Origin: Candidatus Kuenenia stuttgartensis
GTDB lineage: Bacteria; Planctomycetota; JAKEIC01; DYIT01
Assembly (NCBI GenBank): GCA_020723505.1
Contig: DYIT01000043.1
Location: 1 to 32,798, forward strand
Length of the DNA stretch: 32,798 nucleotides
Direction of reading: 5' to 3'
The first letter of the stretch is position 1; each line of letters begins with the position of its first letter. Positions 8,985 through 16,896 of this stretch are shown here, one piece after another. The notes beneath the pieces were generated by a model, which saw only the letters and a program-made list of their open reading frames with translations, had not been told where the DNA came from and did no database searches. The position numbers and the translations under genes were made by a program.

Positions 8985-9019
8985 CCGAAAACCGTTCTCC
9001 GTGGGTCGACGGTTCTCGG
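8985..9019. repeat. Imperfect palindrome upstream of tRNA-Arg
   Basis: CCGAAAACCGT (8985-8995) pairs with ACGGTTCTCGG (9009-9019) with one mismatch and a 13-base loop. It is the first of three unrelated palindromes in the gene-free stretch 8946-9332. Confidence 0.5.
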
Positions 9020-9066
9020 TTGTCGGTCAGTCAAGTCCTGGTTTCAGATTGACGCTGCTTGCCTGG

Positions 9067-9086
9067 ATTCCGGCTTTCACCGGAAT
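9067..9086. repeat. Palindromic repeat of the ATTCC-N-GGAAT (dRS3-like) type
   Basis: ATTCCGGCTTTCACCGGAAT forms a 7-bp stem with a 6-base loop inside the phrase TGGATTCC...GGAATGAC. The size and arms resemble the dispersed dRS3-type repeats known from Neisseria and similar repeats seen in many other genomes. It is a single copy in this window. Confidence 0.5.
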
Positions 9087-9186
9087 GACCCAGTCGAAAC
9101 CGGTTTTCGTTGCGTCACGGTTTACCGTTCACGGCTTACCTTCATTTTCAACCCCGGACTTCCGACTTCCCGGCCGCCACGATCGC

Positions 9187-9206
9187 CCGCGGGCTCACGC
9201 CCGCGG
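9187..9206. repeat. GC-rich perfect palindrome CCGCGGGC-TCAC-GCCCGCGG
   Basis: A perfect 8-bp stem with a 4-base loop lies about 130 bases beyond the stop of the minus-strand gene ending at 9333. It could end that transcript or be a dispersed repeat. From memory, similar sequence is common in planctomycete genomes. The rest of the 8946-9332 gap shows no gene. Confidence 0.5.
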
Positions 9207-9332
9207 CTCTGCCCGGCGCCGCACGTATCCCCCTCCCTCCCGTAACAGCTGGGAAGCCTCCGATGGAAGCCGGGAGATGCGAACAGCGGCTGATCCGCTG
9301 GAGAAGAGACGCTCGGTCAAGCCGAAGGCTTC

Positions 9333-11354
9333 CTACGACTTGATACCCAACGCCATTTCCACGTCCTTCTTCGTGACGTCCGGCAGGACCCCGACGCAGG
9401 CGTACTTCACCGTGCCCGAGGGATCCACGACGAATAGCGCAGGCACGCCGGCTAGATTGAAACCCCTCAGCGTGTTCTCGTCCACGAACGTCACCTTGTG
9501 CGACACCCTGCCGCCCGCGCCCATGATGAACCTTATCCTCTCGCCCCAGTCCTTCGCGTCCACTATCCCGCAGAGGTCGAACCTGTCCTTGTTGTTCTTC
9601 CCAAGTTCCTGGGCGAGCCTCAGCACCGCGTAGGTCGGGGGCAGCCATGCGCATCCAACGTACACGATTGTCGGCTTGTCCTTGACCCTGATTTCCTTGG
9701 CAATCCACTCGGGCGCCGCCTTGCCAATCATGTCGAGCTTGCGCTCCTTCGCGGGCACCGGCACCGGCTCGGACGTGACCATGGCAGGGCCGTGCTCCGG
9801 ACGCCTCCACGGAACGTCCCTGAACGTCTTCCTCTGCCTCTCGCGCATCGCGAGCTGCGCCTGGAGGCTCATCCTCACCCCGGGGACCCTCTTAATCAGG
9901 TCCGGAATCATGACGAAGTACTTGCTCTCGAGGTCCGGCTCCTCGAGCTTCTTGTATGCCTTGTTGTAGCTCTTCTCCTCAATCAGGTTCAGAATGTCGA
10001 AATAGAAGTCCGAGGCCTTTGCGACGTCGGTGAGCTCCTTGGGCTCGAGCGGATCGGCGCCCCGCAGGACCCGGGAAAGGCTGCATGTGACCAGCGGCGG
10101 CGCGGTGTCGGGCGCGTCCGCCTGGGCCGTGACCAGATCCGACTGGCTCTTCGCGATAATCCCTTCCGTGTTGTCGAACCATATCGAAGCCTCGGCCTTG
10201 CGCAGAATGAACGACGACGGCGGAGCCCCGCCCGGGAATCTCGCCTTGACCACGACCTTCCTGCACTTCCTGCCTTCCACCTCCTCGCCGCCCTTCACCT
10301 TGTACTCGAACTCGAAGCGGCCCTCCTTCGTGTCCATGTCAAGCGTCCATGCCCCGTCGTAGACCTTGCCGTCCTTCGGAAACCTGGGTTCGGCAAGAGC
10401 CCAGGCCAGCGGCAGGGCGCCCATCCTGCGCTCCGACTCGGTCGACCCGTCCACGTCGAGCAGGAGGAACTCGATGTAGTTGTGCCCGGCCTTCTCGGGA
10501 TCCTTGGTGGGACGAGTCACAGTCGTCGTACTCTGGTGCTCGACGCAGGTCATGCGCTTGCCGTCGGTCTCGCCGAGGCAGTTGATGAACATGTTCTGCT
10601 CTTCCCTGGTCACCAGCCTCTCGGCCGTGGAAGTGTTCGTCGTCTCGGTCGAGACATCGTAGAGAATCCGCGTCTTCTCCCTGAACCTGTAGGCGAACAC
10701 CTCGGACTGCGCCGCGGGCTTCGCCGGAACCCCGCCCGGACCGGCGCCCGGAGGGGACGGTTTGTTCCCCGCCTCCGCCGACCCGCCCCCCGGTCCCGGT
10801 TTCGTCCCGTCGCTTCCGCCTCCGCCGCCGTCGGGCTTCCCGCCGCCCCCGCCGCCCCCGGCGACCACCGCGACCACGCAGATGACTGCGACCAGCACTG
10901 CGACCGCCCCGGCAGCGATGAATATCTTCCTCTTACCCCCCGGCTTTGCGGCCTCGCTCCCGCCCGAAGGCCTCCTGCCGGCCTTCTGCTTCTCCCTCCC
11001 GGGACGGCCGCGTTTCCCGGCGCCGTCCCCGGCTGCATCCTCCCCTCCGGCCTCTTCCCGGGGGCTCGGCTTTGCGGGAGCTGACGCCTTGGCCGGGGCC
11101 GCTTCAGGCTTGCCGCCCGCCTTGGCCGGGGCCTTGTCCGCCTTGGCGGGCCCGGTAGCGGCCGCGAGCGCCTTCTCAACCTTCCTCTTCGCGGCGGCGT
11201 CTATCCTGCCCTCGTCCTCGAGAAGCTGCAGCAGCCCGCCGTCGTAGTCGATCTCCTCCATGCCCTCGATCCATTCCCCGATTTCGTCCTTGCCGATTAT
11301 CCCCAGCTTCACGAGGGCTTTCGCCGCCGCTTTGTCGACGTCGCTCAGCGCCAT
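9333..11354 (-). CDS. Membrane protein with degenerate thioredoxin/TlpA-like C-terminal domain
   Basis: ATG 11354 (MALSDVD) has GGAGG five bases upstream and starts one base after the stop of the C25 gene (TGACATG), so the two are translationally coupled. The N-terminus is a helical pair (LVKLGIIGKDEIGEWIEG, LLQLLEDEGRID) like the small helical domain in type II secretion ATPases. An Ala/Pro/Lys-rich linker, one membrane helix (about residues 140-165) and a Gly-rich linker follow. The middle region (about 215-440) is beta-rich and unrecognised. The C-terminal region (about 545-673) has the TlpA/AhpC fold pattern (GKAAPEW, VGVPALFVVDPSG-like), but the WCPPC motif is W570-L-P-P-T574, so both redox cysteines are missing. 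A binding rather than thiol-redox role is likely. It probably acts with the coupled protease-like protein. Confidence 0.75.
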   Translation of the reverse strand: MALSDVDKAAAKALVKLGIIGKDEIGEWIEGMEEIDYDGGLLQLLEDEGRIDAAAKRKVEKALAAATGPAKADKAPAKAGGKPEAAPAKASAPAKPSPREEAGGEDAAGDGAGKRGRPGREKQKAGRRPSGGSEAAKPGGKRKIFIAAGAVAVLVAVICVVAVVAGGGGGGGKPDGGGGGSDGTKPGPGGGSAEAGNKPSPPGAGPGGVPAKPAAQSEVFAYRFREKTRILYDVSTETTNTSTAERLVTREEQNMFINCLGETDGKRMTCVEHQSTTTVTRPTKDPEKAGHNYIEFLLLDVDGSTESERRMGALPLAWALAEPRFPKDGKVYDGAWTLDMDTKEGRFEFEYKVKGGEEVEGRKCRKVVVKARFPGGAPPSSFILRKAEASIWFDNTEGIIAKSQSDLVTAQADAPDTAPPLVTCSLSRVLRGADPLEPKELTDVAKASDFYFDILNLIEEKSYNKAYKKLEEPDLESKYFVMIPDLIKRVPGVRMSLQAQLAMRERQRKTFRDVPWRRPEHGPAMVTSEPVPVPAKERKLDMIGKAAPEWIAKEIRVKDKPTIVYVGCAWLPPTYAVLRLAQELGKNNKDRFDLCGIVDAKDWGERIRFIMGAGGRVSHKVTFVDENTLRGFNLAGVPALFVVDPSGTVKYACVGVLPDVTKKDVEMALGIKS

Positions 11355-11355
11355 G

Positions 11356-14300
11356 TCAACCTCCGATTTTACCCTTCCTCTCCGCCGCCCTTCCGCCCCA
11401 GACCCCGTATGGGTCCCTGTCCTGGACCCTTGCGAACGACTCCAGCGCCTTCGCGCGCATCCCGCGCTCCGCCCATGATTCGCCCATCGCGAGGTGCGCG
11501 GCGCAGTACGAGTCCCTCGCGGACGCTTCCGCGGGGTCCTCAATCGCCGCTTTGTCCCTCACCCTCCCGAGCCCCTTCATAGCCTCGTCGAACAGGGAGC
11601 TCTGCCGGTACTTGTCCCTGATTTCCGAGAAGCACTTGGCCGCCTCGGCGGCTTCCCCCCGGGTTTCCGCGTCCCTCCCCTTTTCCAGCAGCCTGGCCGG
11701 CTCCGGATTCTCCCACCGCGACTCGGGCGAGAGGAGGCTCTCCCTCCCGGATTCCAGGATGGCGGTGACAGAGTAGCCGTAGAGGGATCCGCCCGTCGCC
11801 GTCTCGTCCACGAACGACGGGGCCTTCAGCGGCAGCGCCGTTATCCTGGCGGGAAGGCCGCCCATGCTGGAGCGGTAAACGTGATATCCGGCTACTTTGC
11901 CGGCAGGCGCCTGCCACTCGATTTTCAGCTTGCCGTCGAACGCCGCCTTGACGCCGGAGGGCGGTTTCGGCGCAGGCTGCCACGTCGTAAGGCAGCCGTT
12001 GCCGCCGATGAGCCCGGGCCACTCGACGGTCCCCGGATTGTACGGGCCGGGCATGTCCCGGATGTACAGCCTCCAGTTCTCCGCGCCGAGGAGGATTTCG
12101 AGGTCGCCGTCGCGGTCCAGGTCCGCTATTGCCGGAGCGCATTCGGTCCTCGCGCCGATCTCAATCGGCCATCCTGTGAACGCCAATCCGTTCGACCTGA
12201 ACGCGAACAGCTTTCCCTCAGCCGCGGCGACGAGCAGGTCCGGGGAGGCGTCCCCGTCCAGGTCGGCGATTGCAATCCCGGTGGGCCTGCCCTGGAACGC
12301 GGCCGGGAAGCCCTTGAGCGCCGTTCCGTCCGCCTTGAACGCGAAAAGCCCTCCCTTGGGGGTCGCTACCGAAATCTCGGGCTTCGAGTCCCCGTCGAGA
12401 TCACCCATGGCCGGGACGTACGCGCCCGGCCCGCCTTCGGGAGAAATCGCCGCCGGGAAGCCCTTGAGCACCGTCCCATCCGCCTTGTATCCGTGGAGCT
12501 TCCCCCCCTTGTCCCCGACCGCGAAGAATTCCGGCTTCCCGTCGCCGTCCACGTCGCCGGCGGCCACGGACGTCGCGAGGTTCTCGCCTGAATTGAGCTG
12601 CTTCTTGATGCCGGCCGCCGATCCGTTGTGGTGGAGCGAGTACAGGTCCCCGTTGCCGTCCACGCCGACAAGCTCGAGGTCGTTGTCGCCGTCCATGTTG
12701 ACAATGACCGGCGGGAACCTCCCGGCCTTGGGCAGAGTCGCGAGCTTGTCCGCCGATCCGAGCGGCTTGCCGTCGCCGCGGAACGCGCATATCGACCCGT
12801 CGCCATCGCAGTAAACCACGATATCGGGCCTTCCGTCGCCGTCCAGGTCGGCGGCCTGCGGTTGCCAGTTCGACGCCGCCGGGAGGTCCTTGGGCCAGCC
12901 CGCCTTGTCCTTGCCGTCCAGGGACATGGCGTACGCCTTCTTCGTGTCCCCGAGCAGGCAGCACAGGAGCTCTAGCTTGCCGTCCCCGTCCACGTCCGCG
13001 AAGACCGGGGCGCTGGAAGGATGGTTAAGGTTGCGGAACAGGCCGAAGGTCCAGTAGTCCCCGCCGTGCAGGAATTCCTGGCCCGTGCAGTGCCAGAGCC
13101 ACGGCCCCATGCCCGCGCTCGCGGCAATCTCCGGGTCGCCGTTCCCGTCGACGTCGAACACCGCCACCTGCCGTATCGGCCCCCTCGCCACCTGCGGCCA
13201 GTCCCTCTGGAGGGCGTACGACGTCCAGACGCCGAATTCCTTGCATCTCTTGCTCTCGTTGAGCGACCTGTCGACGGCCGACACCCTGTAGCGGTAGAAG
13301 CTCAGCTTCGAAAGCCCGTTGTCCTCGAAGCAGCTAGCCGGCACGGGAGTGGGCGAAATCAGCATGAACGCCCCGTCCTTGCCGTCCGCCCTGTAGACGT
13401 TGTACCCGGCAATCTTCTCGTCCTCGCTCGTCTCCCACCACAGGTTCACGGAATCGACTCCGCCGCTCCCGTCGAGCCCGTGCGGGACCTCCGGGAACTC
13501 CTCCAGCGCGAACTCGTCCGTCCTCGACAGTCCCGACGCGTCTGTGAAGGTCAGCGTCGCCTCCATCACCGACCCGGCGAATCCGCCTCCGAGCGCGATT
13601 TTGAAGGGCGGAATCGGCATCCTGGCCCCGACCGGAACTTCCGGCACCAGCTGGGAGGAGTTCTCGATTTTGATGTCGTCGCCCCTGATCTTCAGCTCGA
13701 CCGTGAGGTTGCGCGCGCTCCCGGTGCCCAGGTTGCAGGCGTCGACGATGAAGTCCACCTTCTTGCCCGCGTCCGACTCGTTGAGATCGCCGTCGTTGTT
13801 CGATCCGGAATCGTCGAAACGGTGGCCCACGTGCACCACCCATGGCGAATTGACGAGGACCACCGCCTCCTCGTCCCATGTGGTGCCGGAGGCTTCTACG
13901 GACATCTTGAGGACCGCGCGCTGGTTCTGCGGCGTCTCGGAACCCGCGGCGAGCACGATGGGCTTCTCTGTAATCGCGAATCCGCCCGCCTTGACGAGCT
14001 TCAGCGTCGTCTCGCCCGCGATGACCTTGAGGTGTTTTCCCGCGTCCTTGACCTTTATCTTCGCGCCCTGGCACTCCGAACCCGACGTGTTCTGGAAGGC
14101 GAGGAAAAGGCCTGCTTCCTCGCCGCCCTCCAGCCTGCCGTTCCCGTTTCCCTTCTCGGAGTCCGATACGGCGGAGTCGTACAGGGCCAGCGCCTTCCCC
14201 GCGCCGTCGCCCCCCGCCGACACCTTCATTTCCGCCTCGTAGGGCATGTAGTTGCGGGCCGTCACCGTGACGAGGACCGCCCCTGGCGTCTTCGGCGAGC

Positions 14301-15843
14301 ACTCGACCGAGGCCTTGCCGTCCGGCCCGGTCAGGGCCGACGAAAGGAATTCGCCCTCCTTCCACAGGCACACCTGCGCCCCGCGTACGGCTTTCATGTC
14401 GTTCTTGTCGGCTGCATGCACTTCTATCCGGGAGGCCTTGAGCCCCGCGGACGCCGGGTGGGAGACGCTCAAGTCGAGCGGCGCCGCGGTCCAAATCGGC
14501 ATGTCCGGGTCGCCAAGGAGGTTCACGCCCCTTATGATGATCGTAATCGGATCCGACCTGGAGACCGCCTTCTGGTTCCGCCTCGCCTTGCATGCGGCGA
14601 GCAGCGGCCCGATTCTGTACACGCCGTGCAGAAGGAGCGCCTCCCAGAAATCGCGCTCGAACATGTTCTGGTATGCGTACGAGTTCACAGTGCACCCGAT
14701 GAACGCCGCGCACCCTCCCTCGGGATGGAGCAGGACCCGCTCCGAAATCGATTCCAGGTTGAACATGTTGACCTGGCAGCCGCTCGAAAACACGACGAAC
14801 GGCCGCTCGATGTTCGTGAACCGCTTGACCTCCTTGGCGTCGAGGAACCCGTGCCCGAGGCCCATGAGATAGACGTTCGAATGGATGATGTGCGACATGA
14901 TACCCACGCCCTCGTTCACGTACTTGGCCAGGTTCTCCATGTCGGACGGGCCCGCGCGGCCGTTGGATTCGCCGAAAATGTATGCGCTCTCCTTCTTGAC
15001 CTTCTTCCTGACCTTGACCCTCTTGCCGTCCACAAGCTCCTCGACGTCCTCCTCCACCTCCACGCCTTCGATGGAACCGCGCAGAGTCGCGCTCTCCTCC
15101 AGCTCGATTATCGTGAACTTCTCGGGCTTGAGGAAATCATCCCGGATTTCGACGTAATGGTCGTCCGCGTCCCACTGGAAGTCGTTCCTCAGCACCGCCC
15201 CGACGAGGAGGACCTTCTTCTGGAAGTCCCGGTGAATCGGCTTCGTGTAGGTGAAGAACTTCTTCATGAACACGGCCGCTTCCTCCGGCGTCTCGACCGG
15301 CACCCTTCCGACGTATACGTCCTCGACATGGTCCACACGGTCGAGGTCGCCCCCGTATTCAGAGTCGCAGTCGGCGTTCCATGTGCCGTCCAGGGCGGAG
15401 AAATAGAGGTCCGAAGCCTGTTCCTCGCCCCTGTCGTACGGTATCATCCTCGTCGGCACCACGTTCGCATCCCCGCCAAGGAGCGCGTAGTTGAGCCCCC
15501 ACTTCCAGTACAGGTCAGTGATGAAGTTCCTGATGGTCTCGGCCGGATCCGTGCCGCGGTACAGGGGATTGTCCAGGATGTCCTCAATCGCCACGACGTC
15601 GGCGGGAACTCCGCAGCGCGTCTTCCAGGCGGCGAGGGGCTTGAAGGATTTGACCAGGCTCCTGGCCGTGACGATTATGTATTCAATCGAATCGAACTCG
15701 ACCGGCGGGCGGTACCAGGCATGGGCCGCTTTGGCCGGACCTGCCGGGTCCTGCTTCTTCGGGCCCCCATCAGCCGCGAAGGCCGAGGCGGCGAGCGCCG
15801 CAACGAGAAATGCAACCGGCATCGAAACCGCGTGAAATCTCAT
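11356..15843 (-). CDS. Secreted gingipain-like (C25) peptidase with FG-GAP repeats
   Basis: ATG 15843 follows GAGGGGGG and opens a clear signal peptide (AFLVAALAASAFAA). Residues about 35-480 look like a C25 cysteine peptidase: EYIIVTARSLVKSFKPLAAW, then LLGGDANVVPTR, then the candidate catalytic His H321 (IIHSN) and Cys C356 (FSSGCQ), followed by GGCAAFIGCT. The mapping of the catalytic pair is by pattern. Further on are a CARDB-like domain (about 700-800), a fibronectin III-like domain, eight calcium-binding FG-GAP/VCBS repeats with DxDGDG cores (about 893-1255), a second Fn3-like domain, and a TPR-like tail. At 1495 residues it is a large exported mosaic, probably adhesive and proteolytic. 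It is co-transcribed with the thioredoxin-like membrane protein. A very long antisense frame over this gene is a shadow. Confidence 0.85.
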   Translation of the reverse strand: MRFHAVSMPVAFLVAALAASAFAADGGPKKQDPAGPAKAAHAWYRPPVEFDSIEYIIVTARSLVKSFKPLAAWKTRCGVPADVVAIEDILDNPLYRGTDPAETIRNFITDLYWKWGLNYALLGGDANVVPTRMIPYDRGEEQASDLYFSALDGTWNADCDSEYGGDLDRVDHVEDVYVGRVPVETPEEAAVFMKKFFTYTKPIHRDFQKKVLLVGAVLRNDFQWDADDHYVEIRDDFLKPEKFTIIELEESATLRGSIEGVEVEEDVEELVDGKRVKVRKKVKKESAYIFGESNGRAGPSDMENLAKYVNEGVGIMSHIIHSNVYLMGLGHGFLDAKEVKRFTNIERPFVVFSSGCQVNMFNLESISERVLLHPEGGCAAFIGCTVNSYAYQNMFERDFWEALLLHGVYRIGPLLAACKARRNQKAVSRSDPITIIIRGVNLLGDPDMPIWTAAPLDLSVSHPASAGLKASRIEVHAADKNDMKAVRGAQVCLWKEGEFLSSALTGPDGKASVECSPKTPGAVLVTVTARNYMPYEAEMKVSAGGDGAGKALALYDSAVSDSEKGNGNGRLEGGEEAGLFLAFQNTSGSECQGAKIKVKDAGKHLKVIAGETTLKLVKAGGFAITEKPIVLAAGSETPQNQRAVLKMSVEASGTTWDEEAVVLVNSPWVVHVGHRFDDSGSNNDGDLNESDAGKKVDFIVDACNLGTGSARNLTVELKIRGDDIKIENSSQLVPEVPVGARMPIPPFKIALGGGFAGSVMEATLTFTDASGLSRTDEFALEEFPEVPHGLDGSGGVDSVNLWWETSEDEKIAGYNVYRADGKDGAFMLISPTPVPASCFEDNGLSKLSFYRYRVSAVDRSLNESKRCKEFGVWTSYALQRDWPQVARGPIRQVAVFDVDGNGDPEIAASAGMGPWLWHCTGQEFLHGGDYWTFGLFRNLNHPSSAPVFADVDGDGKLELLCCLLGDTKKAYAMSLDGKDKAGWPKDLPAASNWQPQAADLDGDGRPDIVVYCDGDGSICAFRGDGKPLGSADKLATLPKAGRFPPVIVNMDGDNDLELVGVDGNGDLYSLHHNGSAAGIKKQLNSGENLATSVAAGDVDGDGKPEFFAVGDKGGKLHGYKADGTVLKGFPAAISPEGGPGAYVPAMGDLDGDSKPEISVATPKGGLFAFKADGTALKGFPAAFQGRPTGIAIADLDGDASPDLLVAAAEGKLFAFRSNGLAFTGWPIEIGARTECAPAIADLDRDGDLEILLGAENWRLYIRDMPGPYNPGTVEWPGLIGGNGCLTTWQPAPKPPSGVKAAFDGKLKIEWQAPAGKVAGYHVYRSSMGGLPARITALPLKAPSFVDETATGGSLYGYSVTAILESGRESLLSPESRWENPEPARLLEKGRDAETRGEAAEAAKCFSEIRDKYRQSSLFDEAMKGLGRVRDKAAIEDPAEASARDSYCAAHLAMGESWAERGMRAKALESFARVQDRDPYGVWGGRAAERKGKIGG

Positions 15844-16170
15844 CTTCCCCCCTCGTACAGCGGCCATCGCCCGCCTGCGCAGACTGGTCCCCGAGTCAAA
15901 GACGATGAACGGATTCAGTATAACAGAACCGTCCGCTCCCGGGCAACGGGAACGCGCAAGCGCCAGCGCTGAAGAGCCGGGCGCGAACCCGAGGTCGTTC
16001 ATCAGAGCGGCGAACAAAGGCCCGGCAGAGGCCGCCGACGGAGCCGAAGGCCGGGAACTGCAAGCTGTGAACCGTCGCCGCCGTCGGCGACGCGTTCCGG
16101 CCATCGCAAACGCATGCGGGAACGCGCCATGGTTTTGCATAAGTGCGCCCAATCTTCTACAATCTGAGCC
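15844..16170. other. Divergent promoter region between C25 protease and ABC exporter
   Basis: The 327-base gap separates two genes facing away from each other. It contains a perfect hairpin at 16073-16092 (CGTCGCCG, loop CCGT, CGGCGACG) and the plus-strand promoter described separately. No protein gene is supported: the frames that cross it run into both neighbours. Confidence 0.6.
16135..16163 (+). promoter_or_regulatory. Promoter of the ABC exporter, probably producing a leaderless mRNA
   Basis: TTGCAT (16135-16140) and TACAAT (16158-16163) are exactly 17 bases apart. The -10 matches five of six consensus positions. The expected start of transcription is about 16170, at the ATG at 16171. 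No Shine-Dalgarno sequence precedes that ATG (only TGAGCC), consistent with leaderless translation. Confidence 0.55.
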
Positions 16171-16896
16171 ATGTTCGTCAGGACCGAACAGGTTGCGAGA
16201 AGCTACAGGCTCGAGGGCGGCGCAGTAATCGACGCGCTGCGCGGCGCGGACTTCACGGCTGCGAAGGGCGAAATCGTGGCCATCCTGGGCAAGTCCGGCT
16301 CCGGCAAATCCACGCTCCTGAACCTCCTCGGAGGGCTGGACAGGCCCTCTTCGGGATCAGTCGAGGTCGCGGGGCAGCGGCTCGATAAGCTCTCGCAGAA
16401 GGCGCTCGCGCGCTTCAGGCTGAAAACCGTCGGTTTCGTGTTCCAGTCCTTCAATCTCTCGGGCACTCTCAGGGCATGGGAAAACGTCGGCCTTCCGCTC
16501 ATATTCTCGGGAGTCTCCCGGAGCGAACGCAGGCGCAGGGCTCTGGCGCTCCTGGACCGCGTGGGTCTTTCCGGCCGGACCGGCCACAGGCCCGGCCAGC
16601 TCTCGGCCGGGGAGCAGCAGCGCACGGCCCTGGCAAGGGCCATCGTGAATTCGCCCGAACTCCTGCTCGCCGACGAACCAACGGGAAACCTGGACACCCA
16701 GACGTCTTCGGACATACTCGACCTGCTCGTCGAGCAGAACCGGCAGGGGCTCACAATCGTGATGGTCACGCACGACCCCGAACTGGCCGGACGATACGCT
16801 CATCGAATCGTAAGGATGGCTGACGGAAGGATTTGCGAACAGCCGTCCGCTGCCGGGCCCGGAACGCCTCCTTCCGGGGGGGAGGCCGCGCCTTGA
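16171..16896 (+). CDS. ABC transporter ATP-binding protein, LolD/MacB type
   Basis: This cytoplasmic ATPase drives an exporter whose permease is the next gene. Walker A is GKSGSGKST (residues 40-48), the Q-loop is FVFQSFNL, the signature is LSAGEQQR, Walker B is LLLADEPTGNLD and the H-loop is MVTHD. All are intact, and the 241-residue length fits the LolD/MacB/FtsE family. The family usually powers lipoprotein release, macrolide or peptide export, or cell-division functions; the sequence does not distinguish these. Its stop codon overlaps the TTG start of the permease by four bases, so the two are certainly one operon. The C-terminal 20 residues are Pro/Gly-rich. Confidence 0.95.
   Translation: MFVRTEQVARSYRLEGGAVIDALRGADFTAAKGEIVAILGKSGSGKSTLLNLLGGLDRPSSGSVEVAGQRLDKLSQKALARFRLKTVGFVFQSFNLSGTLRAWENVGLPLIFSGVSRSERRRRALALLDRVGLSGRTGHRPGQLSAGEQQRTALARAIVNSPELLLADEPTGNLDTQTSSDILDLLVEQNRQGLTIVMVTHDPELAGRYAHRIVRMADGRICEQPSAAGPGTPPSGGEAAP

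Noticed and set aside
9498-11084. 528-codon plus-strand frame
   Set aside because: It is antisense to the thioredoxin-like membrane protein, with no start signal or domain.
13021-15972. 983-codon open frame on the plus strand
   Set aside because: It lies wholly antisense to the C25 gene, which has a signal peptide, ribosome binding site and many recognised domains. The antisense product is Arg/Val/His-rich without domains, a typical GC-driven shadow.
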